DNA of 34,588 bases. Origin: Sphingomonas sp. GTDB taxonomy: Bacteria; Pseudomonadota; Alphaproteobacteria; Sphingomonadales; Sphingomonadaceae. Under the pieces are notes generated by a model. It ran no database searches, was not told the origin of the DNA, and was given only the letters and a program-made list of their open reading frames with translations. This document shows, in pieces, positions 7,971-16,611 of the stretch. The translations under genes and the position numbers were made by a program. The stretch lies in the NCBI RefSeq assembly GCF_025353885.1, contig NZ_JANXNX010000006.1, forward strand, positions 1 through 34,588, written 5' to 3'. Each line of letters opens with the position of its first letter. Within the stretch, counting starts at the first letter, position 1.

Positions 7971-9299
7971 CTAGTCTTCGGCGATCTCGGCAACGAGCAG
8001 CTTGTCGATCTTGCGTCCGTCCATGTCGACGATCTCAAATCGGAAGCCGCCGCTTGCAAAATGATCGCCGACACTTGGCAGGCGTCTCATTTGGGCAAGC
8101 GCAAGGCCAGCAACCGTAGCGTAGTCGCGGTCGTCGGGCAAAGTCAGCCCGATCCGCTCGGCCAGCGTATCGGCGGCGACCCAGCCAGATACCAGCAGGC
8201 TGCCGTCCTCGCGCTCGAAGATCGGCGGGTCGGTCTCGTCATCGGAATCGGAAGCGAACGCACCGGCAATCGCAGCCAGCAGGTCGGCAGGCGTGACGAT
8301 GCCCTCCAGATGGCCGTATTCGTCATGGACCATCGCCATCGGCACGTCCGCATGACGCAGTGCCTCCAGCGCGTCCATCGCATCGACCTGGTCGGGCACG
8401 ATCGGAGGAACCCGCATCAGCGCACGCAAGTCGATGGGTTCCCCGCTCACCACCCTGGCCAGGATATCGCGTGCCTGAATTACGCCAATAATCTCGTCCA
8501 CCGACCCCGCAGCGACAGGCATCCGGCTGTGCGGCAGGGTCGCGAGCACGTTCAGCAGCATGTCGTGGTCCGAATCGACGTCGATCCAATTGATCTCGGT
8601 CCGGGGTGTCATCACCTCTCGCACCGGGCGGTCCGCGAGGCGGACGACGCCCGAGATGATCGCGCGCTCGCTCTCTTCGATCACCCCTGACTTTGATGCC
8701 TCCGCAAAGATCAGGTGAAGTTCTTCGGCGGTGACATGGCTTTCCGATTCGCGATTTAGGCCGAGCAGGCGAAAGATCAGTGCACTCGTCCCATCCAGCA
8801 CCCAGACGATCGGTGCGGTCGCGCGCGATAGCCAAAGCATCGGGCGCGCCATGATCGCCGCGATCGGTTCGGGCTTGCGAAGGGCAAATTGCTTGGGGAC
8901 CAGTTCGCCAATGATCAGCGAGACAAATGTCGTTAGTCCAATGACGATGATGAACCCCAGCGTGGCCGCTGTGTCTGCGGCGACCCCCAGCAAGCGCAGG
9001 CGGTCCCCCATCGGGCCACCCAGTTCCGCGCCGGAATAGGCTCCGGCAACGACCCCAATCAGGCTGATGCCGATCTGGACGGTGGACAGCAGCTTGCCCG
9101 GGTCAGCGCCCAGCTGCAAGGCAACGCGAGCGCCCGCCTTGCCCTTGCGCGCCATCGCTTCGAGCCGTGGTTTTCGCGCTGAGACGATGGCAAGCTCGGA
9201 CATCGCGAAGACGCCATTTAACATCACCAGCGCGATGATGATGGCGACGTCGATCCATGGGAATGGCGTCAGGGGCAGTGTCGGGGTCGGTGTGGACAT
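7971..9299 (-). CDS. Hemolysin C / CorC family protein (CNNM - CBS pair - CorC_HlyC)
   Basis: This is a 442-residue membrane protein. The N-terminal DUF21/CNNM part has about four hydrophobic segments (residues 15-180) and the conserved FAMSELAIVSARKPRLE. It is followed by a CBS pair beginning near VMTPRTEINWIDVD and containing HSRMPVAAGSVDEIIGV and VHDEYGHLEGIVTPADLL, then a C-terminal CorC_HlyC domain with GWVAADTLAERIGL and FRFEIVDMDGRKIDK. Family members are implicated in magnesium or cobalt efflux and membrane integrity; the older 'hemolysin' name is misleading. Starts are possible at 9299 and 9311, and upstream only a TTG exists at 9332; no ribosome binding site is decisive. It follows tadA on the same strand after 62 bases and is convergent with the ABC exporter, with stops 3 bases apart. 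Confidence 0.92.
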   Translation of the reverse strand: MSTPTPTLPLTPFPWIDVAIIIALVMLNGVFAMSELAIVSARKPRLEAMARKGKAGARVALQLGADPGKLLSTVQIGISLIGVVAGAYSGAELGGPMGDRLRLLGVAADTAATLGFIIVIGLTTFVSLIIGELVPKQFALRKPEPIAAIMARPMLWLSRATAPIVWVLDGTSALIFRLLGLNRESESHVTAEELHLIFAEASKSGVIEESERAIISGVVRLADRPVREVMTPRTEINWIDVDSDHDMLLNVLATLPHSRMPVAAGSVDEIIGVIQARDILARVVSGEPIDLRALMRVPPIVPDQVDAMDALEALRHADVPMAMVHDEYGHLEGIVTPADLLAAIAGAFASDSDDETDPPIFEREDGSLLVSGWVAADTLAERIGLTLPDDRDYATVAGLALAQMRRLPSVGDHFASGGFRFEIVDMDGRKIDKLLVAEIAED

Positions 9300-9361
9300 T
9301 ATCGGTCGCATAAGCCTTGGCGGTATTCGCAAGAATTCGCAAGATTATCGTGGGGGGTTAT

Positions 9362-9820
9362 CTATTCGATACGACGCTGGGCGAAGAATTTGCGCAACAG
9401 GCTAACGGCTTCGTCCTCGGCCAGACCACTCATGACTTCAGGACGATGATGACAGGTCGGATGCGAAAAAACGCGCGCGCCATGCTCTACGCCTCCCCCT
9501 TTTGGATCGCCGGCGCCGTAGAACAGCCGGTCGATGCGCGCATGCGAAATGGCCCCGGCACACATCGCGCACGGCTCCAATGTCACCCAAAGGTCGCAAC
9601 CGATCAGTCGATCAGTCCCTAGCTTCACACCGGCCGCCCGGAGCGCCACGATTTCCGCATGTCCGGTCGGATCGTGGTCGACTCGCGTCCGATTGGCAGC
9701 AGTCGCAATCACATCATTGCCACGCATAATAACGGCACCAATCGGCACCTCGCCCGTGATCGCAGCCCTCGCCGCCGCGTTGAGAGCGAGGCGCATCGGG
9801 GCCGGAAGCGGAAAAACCAT
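9362..9820 (-). CDS. tadA: tRNA-specific adenosine deaminase (A34 to I34)
   Basis: This is a 152-residue cytidine-deaminase-fold enzyme that converts the wobble adenosine 34 of tRNA-Arg(ACG) to inosine. Zinc and catalytic residues are in place: H54-A-E56 (HAEIVALR) and PCAMC with C84 and C87, with E56 as the proton shuttle. The N-terminal EVPIGAV and the C-terminal GLAEDEAVSLLRKFF are typical of TadA, and the length matches bacterial TadA. Cytoplasmic and normally essential. ATG 9820 gives the family N-terminus. The downstream CorC-type gene is on the same strand and may be co-transcribed. Confidence 0.94.
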   Translation of the reverse strand: MVFPLPAPMRLALNAAARAAITGEVPIGAVIMRGNDVIATAANRTRVDHDPTGHAEIVALRAAGVKLGTDRLIGCDLWVTLEPCAMCAGAISHARIDRLFYGAGDPKGGGVEHGARVFSHPTCHHRPEVMSGLAEDEAVSLLRKFFAQRRIE

Positions 9821-9840
9821 TCCCGGCCCTTAGCAGAAGA

Positions 9841-10023
9841 TCAGGCTGCGGGGGAGATCAGCGTCAGATAAAGAGCAAAAATCATACCCGGCACGAACGC
9901 AACCAGCGTCAGCAAGCAGGTAATCCAAAAGGACTTCCCTATCGGACGATCAAGAAAGACGCCGAGTGGCGGCAGGAATATTGCCGCCAGCACAGCAAGT
10001 GGTTTGACGCGTCCTACTGCCAT
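9841..10023 (-). CDS. YqaE/Pmp3-family small membrane protein
   Basis: This is a 60-residue protein with two hydrophobic helices separated by a short loop. It carries the family core PPLGVFLDRPIGKSFWITCLLT and ends in a second span with VPGMIFALYL. The family (UPF0057/Pmp3, YqaE in E. coli) comprises tiny inner-membrane proteins linked to salt, cold and membrane-potential stress. The start is ATG 10023, which overlaps the TGA of the upstream gene as TGATG, so translation is probably coupled to it. A TTG three bases earlier is also in frame but less likely. Confidence 0.85.
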   Translation of the reverse strand: MAVGRVKPLAVLAAIFLPPLGVFLDRPIGKSFWITCLLTLVAFVPGMIFALYLTLISPAA

Positions 10024-10283
10024 CAATTGGCTTTCTTCACGCCAATGGTTGGTGTTTCGATGGTTTCCTTGTGCGTGCCCACGGTGGGCACGTCCACGGT
10101 TGTCTTCTTCGTGCCGACTTCCACCTTACCGGTCTTGACGTCGAACCCCGGCATCTGCCCACCTTCGGCCCGAATCGCCGGCAGCTTGCCGTCCTTGGTC
10201 TTGTCGATATTGATGAAGCCCAGCGCAAACGCTGCGATCCCTGCAATGACGACAACCACCAAAAGTCCCAAAATTGCGCGCAT
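10023..10283 (-). CDS. Small membrane-anchored protein of unknown function
   Basis: This is an 86-residue protein. Residues 3-23 form one hydrophobic helix (LGLLVVVVIAGIAAFALGFI), followed by a soluble region of about 60 residues. That region is dominated by short Val/Thr/Lys strands such as KVEVGTKKTTVDVPTVGTHK and IETPTIGVKK, which look like a repeated VxVPTVG/IETPTIG pattern. The anchor may be uncleaved, which would place the tail in the periplasm. No named family is recognised. A good GGGAGA lies upstream of ATG 10283. The stop overlaps the start of the YqaE/Pmp3-type gene (TGATG), so the two form a translationally coupled pair and may act together in the membrane stress response. It is divergent from rpmB. 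Confidence 0.7.
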   Translation of the reverse strand: MRAILGLLVVVVIAGIAAFALGFINIDKTKDGKLPAIRAEGGQMPGFDVKTGKVEVGTKKTTVDVPTVGTHKETIETPTIGVKKAN

Positions 10284-10432
10284 ATTCGTCTCTCCCTATT
10301 TAATGATAGGACCGTAACGAACAAGTCGCACCAGAGTTGCGTGGCGTCGCACACCGGGTCCGCGGTTGACGGCGCGGCGCTTTGCAGTTAGGCGCGCCTC
10401 CTTTCAGAACACAGTATTCAGGACGAACAACG

Positions 10433-10735
10433 ATGGCGCGCATTTGCGAACTGACCGGCAAGGGTCGCATGGTAGGGAACAATGTAAGCCATGCGAACAA
10501 CAAGACGAAGCGCACTTTCCTGCCCAACCTCCAGAACGTGACATTGCTCTCCGATGCGCTCGGCGAATCGATCAAATTGCGCGTTTCGACGCACGGTCTG
10601 CGTTCGGTCGAACATGTCGGCGGCCTCGACAATTGGCTGAACAAGACCAGTGAGGCCCAGCTGAGCCTGAAGGCGCAGCGGCTGAAGCGGAAGGTTGCCA
10701 AGGCCATCGTGGCAGCGACCGCAGCGGCAGCCTAA
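10433..10735 (+). CDS. rpmB: 50S ribosomal protein L28
   Basis: This 100-residue basic protein of the large ribosomal subunit begins [20 protein letters not shown], the L28 signature, followed by [13 protein letters not shown]. The length is typical of alphaproteobacterial L28. ATG 10433 is preceded by AGGACG at a good distance; the frame is open for 17 further codons upstream but these do not fit the family. No zinc-binding CxxC pair is present, as in the zinc-independent form. A possible -35 box TTGACG lies at 10366-10371, but the matching -10 is poor. The stop is 3 bases from the stop of the convergent gene. Confidence 0.97.
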   Translation: MARICELTGKGRMVGNNVSHANNKTKRTFLPNLQNVTLLSDALGESIKLRVSTHGLRSVEHVGGLDNWLNKTSEAQLSLKAQRLKRKVAKAIVAATAAAA

Positions 10736-10738
10736 CAA

Positions 10739-11725
10739 TTACCGTCCTGGCTGGTTCAGGGCAAATTTAAGCAGCAACGTGCGCTGCCAACTTGCGAAAT
10801 TGTCATCCGATACGATCCAGAGGACGGTCCTGCCGTTCTCCGTTTCGGCCGCGATTCCTTCGAAATTCTCTGACAGTGTCGGTGATTCGAAACGCGCAAC
10901 GACGGGCCCTGTAATGACCGCGCTCCCCTTCAGCGTCCTGGGGTCCACGACCGTGATGCAAGCCGTGAACAGTGACAGAGGTCCAAAGCTGCGATTTAGG
11001 ATAAGTATCCGACCATCGGACAACTCGGCCGCATCGGTCGGGCTGAACCCCGGGGGCGGCAGATAGCTCAGCCCACCGCGTGGAGTAGCCGGGTCGGTCG
11101 GATCGCCGATAAACAGCACCGCTGGACTGAGACGCCCACCATCTGGCGATCCCTCCGCAATCACTAGAAAACGACCGTCGCGCAATCGCACCATTGTTTC
11201 CGGTCCCCGGGTGCGTGACCATCCTGCCATCTGCGGCGGCTGTGCAACGCGTTCTCCGATCGAGAAGTCGGCGTTGGTCTGGCAAATGACATTGCGCGCC
11301 TCAAACCCGATCCACCAGTGGCCGGTCGCCGCATCATGCGCCAGCGACTCGGTGTCGCGTCCGGTCTTTGCAAAGCCACCACCACAGCCATCGGGCACCG
11401 GCATGATCGTCGCCGCCGAAACATGGCCGAACCGCCCGATGCGAAAACGCACCAGTCCTCCCGCGTCGCTTAGAGCGGTGACAGCGTTGCCTTCGACGTT
11501 CAGTGGCGACAGGCCCCCGAATGACGGATTGTCACTCTGTAACTGCCATCCGCCGAGATACGACAAGCCACCGACCTCGCGCCGTTCGGGATCGCCGGGA
11601 TAGAGTGCGACCGGTCGGACATGGATCGTAATGGCGGCGGCGCCAATCGGCGTCAGGTCGTGCGTCGCCGAACTCCGCACGCACTGGCCAAGGAGCAGGA
11701 CAAGGAAAAGAACCGACCACCGCAT
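10739..11725 (-). CDS. Exported esterase-like activity of phytase family protein
   Basis: This is a 328-residue exported protein of the phytase-like beta-propeller family (esterase-like activity of phytase). Visible family features are GGLSYLGGWQL, the Asp/Glu-rich DTESLAHDAATGHWWIGFEARN, the central GPETMVRLRDGRFLVIAEG, DAAELSDGRILILNRSF, and NFEGIAAETENGRTVLWIVSDDN near the end. The N-terminus is a signal peptide (MRWSVLFLVLLLGQC). C15 sits in a lipobox-like LLGQC, but the Q before the Cys is unusual, so lipidation is uncertain. The substrate is unknown; members have been suggested to hydrolyse phosphate or carboxyl esters. The gene is convergent with rpmB. Confidence 0.85.
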   Translation of the reverse strand: MRWSVLFLVLLLGQCVRSSATHDLTPIGAAAITIHVRPVALYPGDPERREVGGLSYLGGWQLQSDNPSFGGLSPLNVEGNAVTALSDAGGLVRFRIGRFGHVSAATIMPVPDGCGGGFAKTGRDTESLAHDAATGHWWIGFEARNVICQTNADFSIGERVAQPPQMAGWSRTRGPETMVRLRDGRFLVIAEGSPDGGRLSPAVLFIGDPTDPATPRGGLSYLPPPGFSPTDAAELSDGRILILNRSFGPLSLFTACITVVDPRTLKGSAVITGPVVARFESPTLSENFEGIAAETENGRTVLWIVSDDNFASWQRTLLLKFALNQPGR

Positions 11726-11850
11726 CGTCGGTCCATAGCCTGCCGTCGCTGTGTGAACATGAGATAACCGACTCGTTCAGCCAAGCTGCACGCGAATCAT
11801 TGTAGTGCCCATCCAACGACGAGACTCTGTCGCTATCGAGGAGACGACCG

Positions 11851-12294
11851 ATGAAAAAGCAACTGATCCAGATCGCTACCGCAGCGAGCATCGTTTTGAC
11901 AGGTTTTGCGACGCCGGCGATGGCCCACGACGGTTATCGATCAGGGGATTATTACCAGGGCAGCGGTTATGGTGACCGGGGCTATCAAGATCGGGGCGAT
12001 CAGGACCGCGGATATCATGGCCGTGGTTACGAGAATAACGAGAACGGCTATTACGATCGCGGCGGTAACTGGAAGGGTAATGACCGTCGCAATTATCGTC
12101 GGAACTACCGCGATTGCCGGGCAAGTTCGGGCACGACCGGAACGATCATCGGCGCCATCGCTGGAGGCTTGCTGGGGCGCGAAATCGGCCGTGGGGGACG
12201 GTATAATCGTCCGAGTGGAACCGGCCTGATCCTGGGTGCCGGCGCCGGCGCACTGGCAGGACGGGCAATCGACAAGAACGGCAGCTGCCGCTGA
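11851..12294 (+). CDS. Exported glycine-zipper protein with Tyr/Arg/Gly-rich repeat
   Basis: This is a 147-residue protein. Residues 1-25 are a Sec signal peptide ending AMA. Residues 28-70 are a low-complexity repeat of GY/DRG units (RGYQDRGDQDRGYHGRGY and similar). Residues about 95-140 form a glycine-zipper 2TM domain: two helices rich in GxxxG (GTIIGAIAGGLLGREIG and GLILGAGAGALAGRAI), of the type found in outer-membrane lipoproteins such as SlyB/Rick_17kDa, though no lipobox cysteine is present. Two cysteines (89 and 146) flank the zipper and may form a disulphide. It probably inserts in or associates with the cell envelope. The ATG is preceded by GAGGAGA. It is followed by a hairpin pair and the convergent cobT. 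Confidence 0.82.
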   Translation: MKKQLIQIATAASIVLTGFATPAMAHDGYRSGDYYQGSGYGDRGYQDRGDQDRGYHGRGYENNENGYYDRGGNWKGNDRRNYRRNYRDCRASSGTTGTIIGAIAGGLLGREIGRGGRYNRPSGTGLILGAGAGALAGRAIDKNGSCR

Positions 12295-12301
12295 ACAAAT
12301 A

Positions 12302-12351
12302 CCCTCGGGTCGCTTAGCGAGGGACGGGCCGGGCGGGAAACTGCCCGGCCC
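12302..12351. terminator. Two adjacent hairpins between convergent genes
   Basis: The first stem is CCCTCG (12302-12307) with CGAGGG (12318-12323). The second is a perfect 9-bp stem GGGCCGGGC (12326-12334) with GCCCGGCCC (12343-12351) and an 8-base loop. They lie between the stop of the glycine-zipper gene (12294) and the stop of cobT (12364), as expected for a bidirectional terminator, although T-tracts are short or absent. Confidence 0.6.
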
Positions 12352-12363
12352 AAACTTTGGCTC

Positions 12364-14193
12364 CTATCGGGTATTTTCGGGGTCGAACAATCCGGCAAGC
12401 TGTTCGACCATTGTACCGCCAAGCTGTTCGGCATCCATGATCGTGACCGCTTTTGCATAATAGCGTGTCACGTCGTGGCCGATGCCGATTGCGACCAGCT
12501 GGACCGGCGACTTGTTCTCGATCCAGCCGATCACTTGCCGCAGATGCTTTTCCAAATAGCTGCCGCTGTTCACGCTTAGCGTGGAGTCATCGACCGGCGC
12601 GCCATCCGAAATCACCATCAATATCTTGCGCTCCTCGGGGCGCGCCAGCAGGCGGCTGTGCGCCCATAGCAGCGCCTCGCCGTCGATATTCTCCTTCAAC
12701 AATCCTTCGCGCATCATCAGCCCCAGCGAGGTCCGCGCGCGCCGCCAGGGTGTGTCGGCGGGCTTGTAGACGATGTGGCGCAGGTCGTTCAGCCGTCCCG
12801 GCAGGGCGGGACGTCCGGCAGCAAGCCAGCTTTCGCGCGATTGTCCACCTTTCCATGCGCGGGTCGTAAACCCCAGAATTTCGGTCTTGACCCCGCAGCG
12901 TTCGAGCGTGCGCGCCATGATGTCCGCACTGATCGCCGCGATCGAGATCGGTCGTCCACGCATCGACCCCGAATTGTCGATAAGCAAGGTCACCACCGTA
13001 TCGCGGAAATCGGTCTCGCGGTCGATCTTGTAGCTTAAGGAATGTCCCGGCGAGACGATGATCCGCGCAAGCCGGGCGGCGTCGAGCATCCCCTCCTCCT
13101 GATCGAAATCCCAGGACCGCGACTGTTGCGCCATCAGCTTGCGCTGCAACCGGTTGGCGAGTTTGGTAACCGCGCCCTGCAGATGGATCAGTTGCTGGTC
13201 CAGATACTGGCGCAACCGGACGAGTTCGTCGGCATCGCACAGTTCGTCGGCGGCAATCGTCTCGTCATGCGTCGTCGTCCACGCCTTGTAGTCGAACCCC
13301 GGCGTCAGGTCGGCAGGCGGGCGATTTGGGCGAACGGGCAGCATCCCCTCCTGATCGCCCTCACCGCCGTCGGCGCTGTCGTCCTCGGCGCCATCCTCGC
13401 TCTCGGTTTCACCCTCCCCTTCGCCATCGTCCGTCTCGGTCGTCTCGGCGCGCTGGTCGAGGTCGCCTGCACCCTCGGTTTCGTCCTCATTGCTGTCGGA
13501 TTCGTCCTGGCCGTCCTGTTCGCCCGCGTCGTCGCCGTCGTCCTGCTCGTCGTCGGGAGCCATATCCCCCTCGATCAGGGCCAGGTCTTCAAGCAGCTTG
13601 GTCGTCAGCGATGCAAAGGCGGCCTGGTCGTCGAGCACCAGCCCCAGCGCATCGAGGTCGGTGCCACCCGCTGTCTCGATCCACTCGCGCACCATCGACA
13701 GGCCGTGTTCGGTGTTCGGCGGCGGTGACTCGCCCGTCAATCGTTCCCGCACCAGCAGCGCGACGGCGGTCGACAGCGGCACCTCGTCGCGCGCCCTGGC
13801 GCGTGCGATTGGGTCCGACCGCATCCGCATTTCGAGCGCGTGGTTCAGATTGGCGCGGACCCCGGCCATTGTCCGACTGCCCAGCGCCTCGACCCGCGCC
13901 GTCTCGACCGCATCGAAAACGGCGCGTGCGATGGGGGGAACCGGTGCCTTGCGCGCGTGGATCGCTGCGTCGTGGTAGCGCAACCGCAACGCAAACCCGT
14001 CGGCAAAACCGCGCGCCTCGGCCACCTGGTCGGCGGGAAGCGTGCGGCCGGGCATCGGCACCTTGATGTTCTTACCCACCTGCATCGGCGCGTCTGCGGT
14101 AAAGGCAAGTTCCACCTCCGGCTCATGCGCAAGCGCGCGCGCGGTGCCGGTAAGGACGGATTTAAATGCTTCGAGAGGGGTCTGGTCGGCCAT
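12364..14193 (-). CDS. cobT: CobT-type protein (cobaltochelatase subunit, VWA domain)
   Basis: This is a 609-residue CobT. The N-terminal domain (about residues 1-200) is followed by a long acidic Asp/Glu/Gly linker (about 205-280), a region with [21 protein letters not shown]-like sequence, and a C-terminal von Willebrand A domain with the metal-ion site [10 protein letters not shown] and a following [11 protein letters not shown]. In cobalamin synthesis CobN-CobS-CobT inserts cobalt into hydrogenobyrinic acid diamide, with CobS (AAA+) and CobT (VWA) forming the ATP-driven chaperone. No cobN or other corrin gene is visible here. It follows cobS on the same strand after a 128-base gap that contains a REPIN-like repeat. 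ATG 14193 is preferred over an in-frame GTG at 14205; neither has a clear ribosome binding site. Confidence 0.93.
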   Translation of the reverse strand: MADQTPLEAFKSVLTGTARALAHEPEVELAFTADAPMQVGKNIKVPMPGRTLPADQVAEARGFADGFALRLRYHDAAIHARKAPVPPIARAVFDAVETARVEALGSRTMAGVRANLNHALEMRMRSDPIARARARDEVPLSTAVALLVRERLTGESPPPNTEHGLSMVREWIETAGGTDLDALGLVLDDQAAFASLTTKLLEDLALIEGDMAPDDEQDDGDDAGEQDGQDESDSNEDETEGAGDLDQRAETTETDDGEGEGETESEDGAEDDSADGGEGDQEGMLPVRPNRPPADLTPGFDYKAWTTTHDETIAADELCDADELVRLRQYLDQQLIHLQGAVTKLANRLQRKLMAQQSRSWDFDQEEGMLDAARLARIIVSPGHSLSYKIDRETDFRDTVVTLLIDNSGSMRGRPISIAAISADIMARTLERCGVKTEILGFTTRAWKGGQSRESWLAAGRPALPGRLNDLRHIVYKPADTPWRRARTSLGLMMREGLLKENIDGEALLWAHSRLLARPEERKILMVISDGAPVDDSTLSVNSGSYLEKHLRQVIGWIENKSPVQLVAIGIGHDVTRYYAKAVTIMDAEQLGGTMVEQLAGLFDPENTR

Positions 14194-14225
14194 TTTACCA
14201 GGCACACTGATTTAAAGCACCGTCA

Positions 14226-14310
14226 CCCCGGCGCAGGCCGGGGCCTGTACGACTTTCCGACAGTGCGCGTTTCTTGCTGGCATCCGTATCGCCCCTGGCC
14301 TGCGCCGGGC
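14226..14310. repeat. REPIN-like inverted pair of palindromic repeats between cobS and cobT
   Basis: Two GC-rich palindromic units lie in opposite orientation. The first (14226-14243) is a 7-bp stem CCCCGGC/GCCGGGG with loop GCAG; the second (14292-14310) contains GGCCTGCGCCGGG, the reverse complement of the first apart from one base in the core. About 48 bases separate them. The same core occurs once more at 25442-25471. The layout resembles a REP doublet (REPIN) and may affect the relative expression of cobS and cobT by forming a hairpin in the mRNA. Confidence 0.65.
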
Positions 14311-14321
14311 CAACGGTGGCC

Positions 14322-15326
14322 TCAAGCCTTGCCAACGACGCTCTCAGGCAGATCTTTGCCGAATACCCGCTGATAATATTCGGCAACTAGGCTGCGTTCA
14401 GCTTCATCGCACTTATTCAGGAAAGTGAGGCGGAATGCGAAGCCGACGTCCTTGAAGATCAGCGCGTTCTGCGCCCAGGTTATGACTGTGCGCGGACTCA
14501 TGACGGTCGAGATGTCGCCGTTGATGAAACCCTGCCGGGTCATGTCGGCAACCTTGACCATGCTGTCGACGGTCTTCTTGCCGTCGGGCTGGTCATATTC
14601 GCCAGACTTTGCCAGCACGATCTGCGCTTCGACAGCGGCGGGGAGGTAGTTGAGCGTGACGACGACATTCCAGCGGTCCATCTGACCCTGGTTGATCTGT
14701 TGGGTGCCGTGATACAGCCCACTGGTGTCGCCCAGCCCAACGGTGTTGGCGGTGGCGAACAGGCGAAACCATGGGTTCGGGCGGATGACGCGATTCTGGT
14801 CAAGCAGGGTCAGCTTGCCCTCTGCTTCCAATATGCGCTGGATCACGAACATCACGTCGGGTCGTCCGGCGTCGTATTCGTCGAACACCAACGCCGTCGG
14901 AGTTTGCAAAGCCCATGGCAGCAAACCTTCGCGGAATTCGGTGACCTGCTGGCCGTCGCGCAGGACGATGGCGTCGCGGCCTACCAGGTCGATACGACTG
15001 ATATGTGCGTCGAGGTTGATGCGGATGCACGGCCATTTCAGGCGCGCGGCCACCTGTTCGATATGGGTCGATTTGCCGGTGCCGTGATAGCCCTGCACCA
15101 TGACGCGGCGATTGAACGCGAAGCCTGCGCAGATCGCCAGAGTCGTGTCGGCGTCGAACACATAGGATGGGTCGAGGTCGGGAACGCGCTCATCCGCCTC
15201 GCTGAATGCCGGGACCTGCATGTCGATGTCGATGTCGAACAACTCGCGCACCGATAGCTTCAGGTCGGGTGCTGCCATCACCGTTTCGGTGCGGCTGTCG
15301 GGCTGGACGTTGGAAATATCGGTCAT
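14322..15326 (-). CDS. cobS: CobS-type AAA+ ATPase (cobaltochelatase subunit)
   Basis: This is a 334-residue MoxR-like AAA+ protein. Walker A is GYHGTGKS (79-86), and Walker B ends ALVFDE with D149 and E150. The sensor region is around [11 protein letters not shown], and the CobS signature [14 protein letters not shown] is present. The N-terminal D(I/V)[17 protein letters not shown] is typical of CobS. ATG 15326 is chosen because it begins [10 protein letters not shown] and because the upstream part of the frame reads through the preceding gene. It pairs with CobT as an ATP-dependent metal-insertion or remodelling chaperone. It starts 31 bases after the stop of an HxlR regulator on the same strand, so that regulator is likely co-transcribed. 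Confidence 0.95.
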   Translation of the reverse strand: MTDISNVQPDSRTETVMAAPDLKLSVRELFDIDIDMQVPAFSEADERVPDLDPSYVFDADTTLAICAGFAFNRRVMVQGYHGTGKSTHIEQVAARLKWPCIRINLDAHISRIDLVGRDAIVLRDGQQVTEFREGLLPWALQTPTALVFDEYDAGRPDVMFVIQRILEAEGKLTLLDQNRVIRPNPWFRLFATANTVGLGDTSGLYHGTQQINQGQMDRWNVVVTLNYLPAAVEAQIVLAKSGEYDQPDGKKTVDSMVKVADMTRQGFINGDISTVMSPRTVITWAQNALIFKDVGFAFRLTFLNKCDEAERSLVAEYYQRVFGKDLPESVVGKA

Positions 15327-15357
15327 CGGGGGTCTTCCGTGGAAACTGACTGCCCTC

Positions 15358-16080
15358 CTAACCGACCGGTGGCTGTGAAGTCGAGGGGAGGGACGGTGCC
15401 CGGACCGTTGTTGTCGGCAGGGGGAACAGGGTGACGAACCGTTCGGCAAGCGCCCGGTTCCCCGCGATAGACAACAGGCCGTCGGCTTCGAGGGCGGCGA
15501 TCGGAACGCCGCCATAGATGGCGCCCGCCATGATCGGCGGCGTGCTGGTGAAACTGACATCGGCTGCAGCCGATTCGCCGCGTTCAACCGAAAGTCCCAC
15601 GCCGGTCAGGTGACCGGTAAAGCGATCGTTGTTCAGGATGAAACCGATCCGGGCATCCAGCCCCTTCGCCTTGTCCGGATTGTGCATCGTCCGCAACGAC
15701 AGCATTAGCGAAACTGCACTGAACGATAGCGTCGCATCATGATCGGGCGATCGCGCAGCCCACCGACCCAGCGCCTGGATCGCGGCTTCCGCCTCATAAC
15801 CCCAGTCGGTCAGTTCATAGACTTGCGCCGATGCCGGCGGGGGCAGGTTTCGTCGCTGGACGATCCCGTCGCGCGCGAGTCCAGCAAGTCTGGCGGTCAG
15901 TATGTTTGCGCTGATTCCCGGCAAGCTGGCTCGAAGTTCGCCAAAGCGGCGACCGCCAAGCATCATTTCACGGAGGATCAAGAGCGCCCAGCGTTCGCCG
16001 ACCAATTCCAGCGCATGGGCCGTTCCGCAAGCATCGTCATACCAGCGGTCTCGCTTGGTCGTTACTTTATCTAACTTCAT
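15358..16080 (-). CDS. HxlR-family transcriptional regulator with C-terminal SCP2-like domain
   Basis: This is a 240-residue protein. Residues about 15-100 form the HxlR winged helix: [43 protein letters not shown] and a wing ending VYELTDWG. The remaining 120 residues (about 115-225) look like a sterol-carrier-protein-2-type lipid- or ligand-binding domain ([18 protein letters not shown] and the region after [11 protein letters not shown]). This two-domain form is known in Proteobacteria. It is divergent from the VOC gene (72 bases between starts), so it probably controls the VOC-DUF1428 pair and itself, and it sits directly upstream of cobS on the same strand. ATG 16080 is the only suitable start. 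The ligand is unknown. Confidence 0.88.
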   Translation of the reverse strand: MKLDKVTTKRDRWYDDACGTAHALELVGERWALLILREMMLGGRRFGELRASLPGISANILTARLAGLARDGIVQRRNLPPPASAQVYELTDWGYEAEAAIQALGRWAARSPDHDATLSFSAVSLMLSLRTMHNPDKAKGLDARIGFILNNDRFTGHLTGVGLSVERGESAAADVSFTSTPPIMAGAIYGGVPIAALEADGLLSIAGNRALAERFVTLFPLPTTTVRAPSLPSTSQPPVG

Positions 16081-16152
16081 AGTTGTATTTTCTAACCAGT
16101 GCTCGCAGAACCGTCAAACAGCGATTCGCACAAGACACGCATGGAGGATAAG

Positions 16153-16602
16153 ATGCCCGACCCGATGCCAAGCCTGACAAGTGGTTTAACGCCGCACATC
16201 GTTATTCGAGACGGTGGTGGAGCCTCGGCAATCGATTTTTATAAGGCGGCATTCGGAGCCATCGAACACGTGCGTCTGCTGGCAGACCAGCCAATCGGAA
16301 CGGGTGCGCCGATGGCCGTCGGCGACAAGCGCATCATGCATGCGCATCTTGTCGTGAACGGCGGTTCCTTGATCCTGAACGATGATTTCCCCGATTTTAG
16401 GGGCGGTGCGACATCGCCGCCACCCGCTGCGATCGTGCTGCATCTTCATGTCGATGACGCCGATGCCTGGTTCGAACGCGCCGTAGCGGCGGGGGCAACC
16501 GTCAAGATGCCGCTACAGGACATGTTCTGGGGCGATCGCTACGGTCATGTCGAAGACCCGTTCGGCTACATCTGGGCGGTTGCGGCAGCGATTAAAAAAT
16601 AG
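16153..16602 (+). CDS. VOC-family protein (PhnB-like glyoxalase/bleomycin-resistance fold)
   Basis: This is a 149-residue VOC metalloprotein. Visible features are the opening LTPHIVIRDGGGASAIDFY, the middle MHAHLVVNGGSLILNDD, VLHLHVDDADAWFERAV and the end WGDRYGHVEDPFGYIWAV. These match the PhnB-like group with paired beta-alpha-beta-beta-beta modules. The start at 16153 is chosen because GGAGG (16143-16147) lies six bases upstream; that GGAGG overlaps another in-frame ATG at 16141. The substrate is unknown; members range from glyoxalase-like enzymes to binding proteins. The next gene follows after 9 bases, so the two form an operon divergent from the HxlR regulator. Confidence 0.9.
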   Translation: MPDPMPSLTSGLTPHIVIRDGGGASAIDFYKAAFGAIEHVRLLADQPIGTGAPMAVGDKRIMHAHLVVNGGSLILNDDFPDFRGGATSPPPAAIVLHLHVDDADAWFERAVAAGATVKMPLQDMFWGDRYGHVEDPFGYIWAVAAAIKK

Positions 16603-16611
16603 AAGCAAGCC

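Noticed and set aside
9300-9332. Upstream extension of the CorC-type protein to a TTG start
   Set aside because: ATG codons at 9311 and 9299 give a better N-terminus; the TTG has no ribosome binding site.
11753-11785. TGAAC-N15-CGTT upstream of the glycine-zipper gene, resembling an EcfG promoter
   Set aside because: The first base of the -35 element is wrong and the spacer is 15, outside the 16-17 consensus.
13042-14066. Two long plus-strand open frames (228 and 246 codons)
   Set aside because: They lie opposite the acidic linker and N-terminal region of cobT, whose biased codons create open antisense frames.
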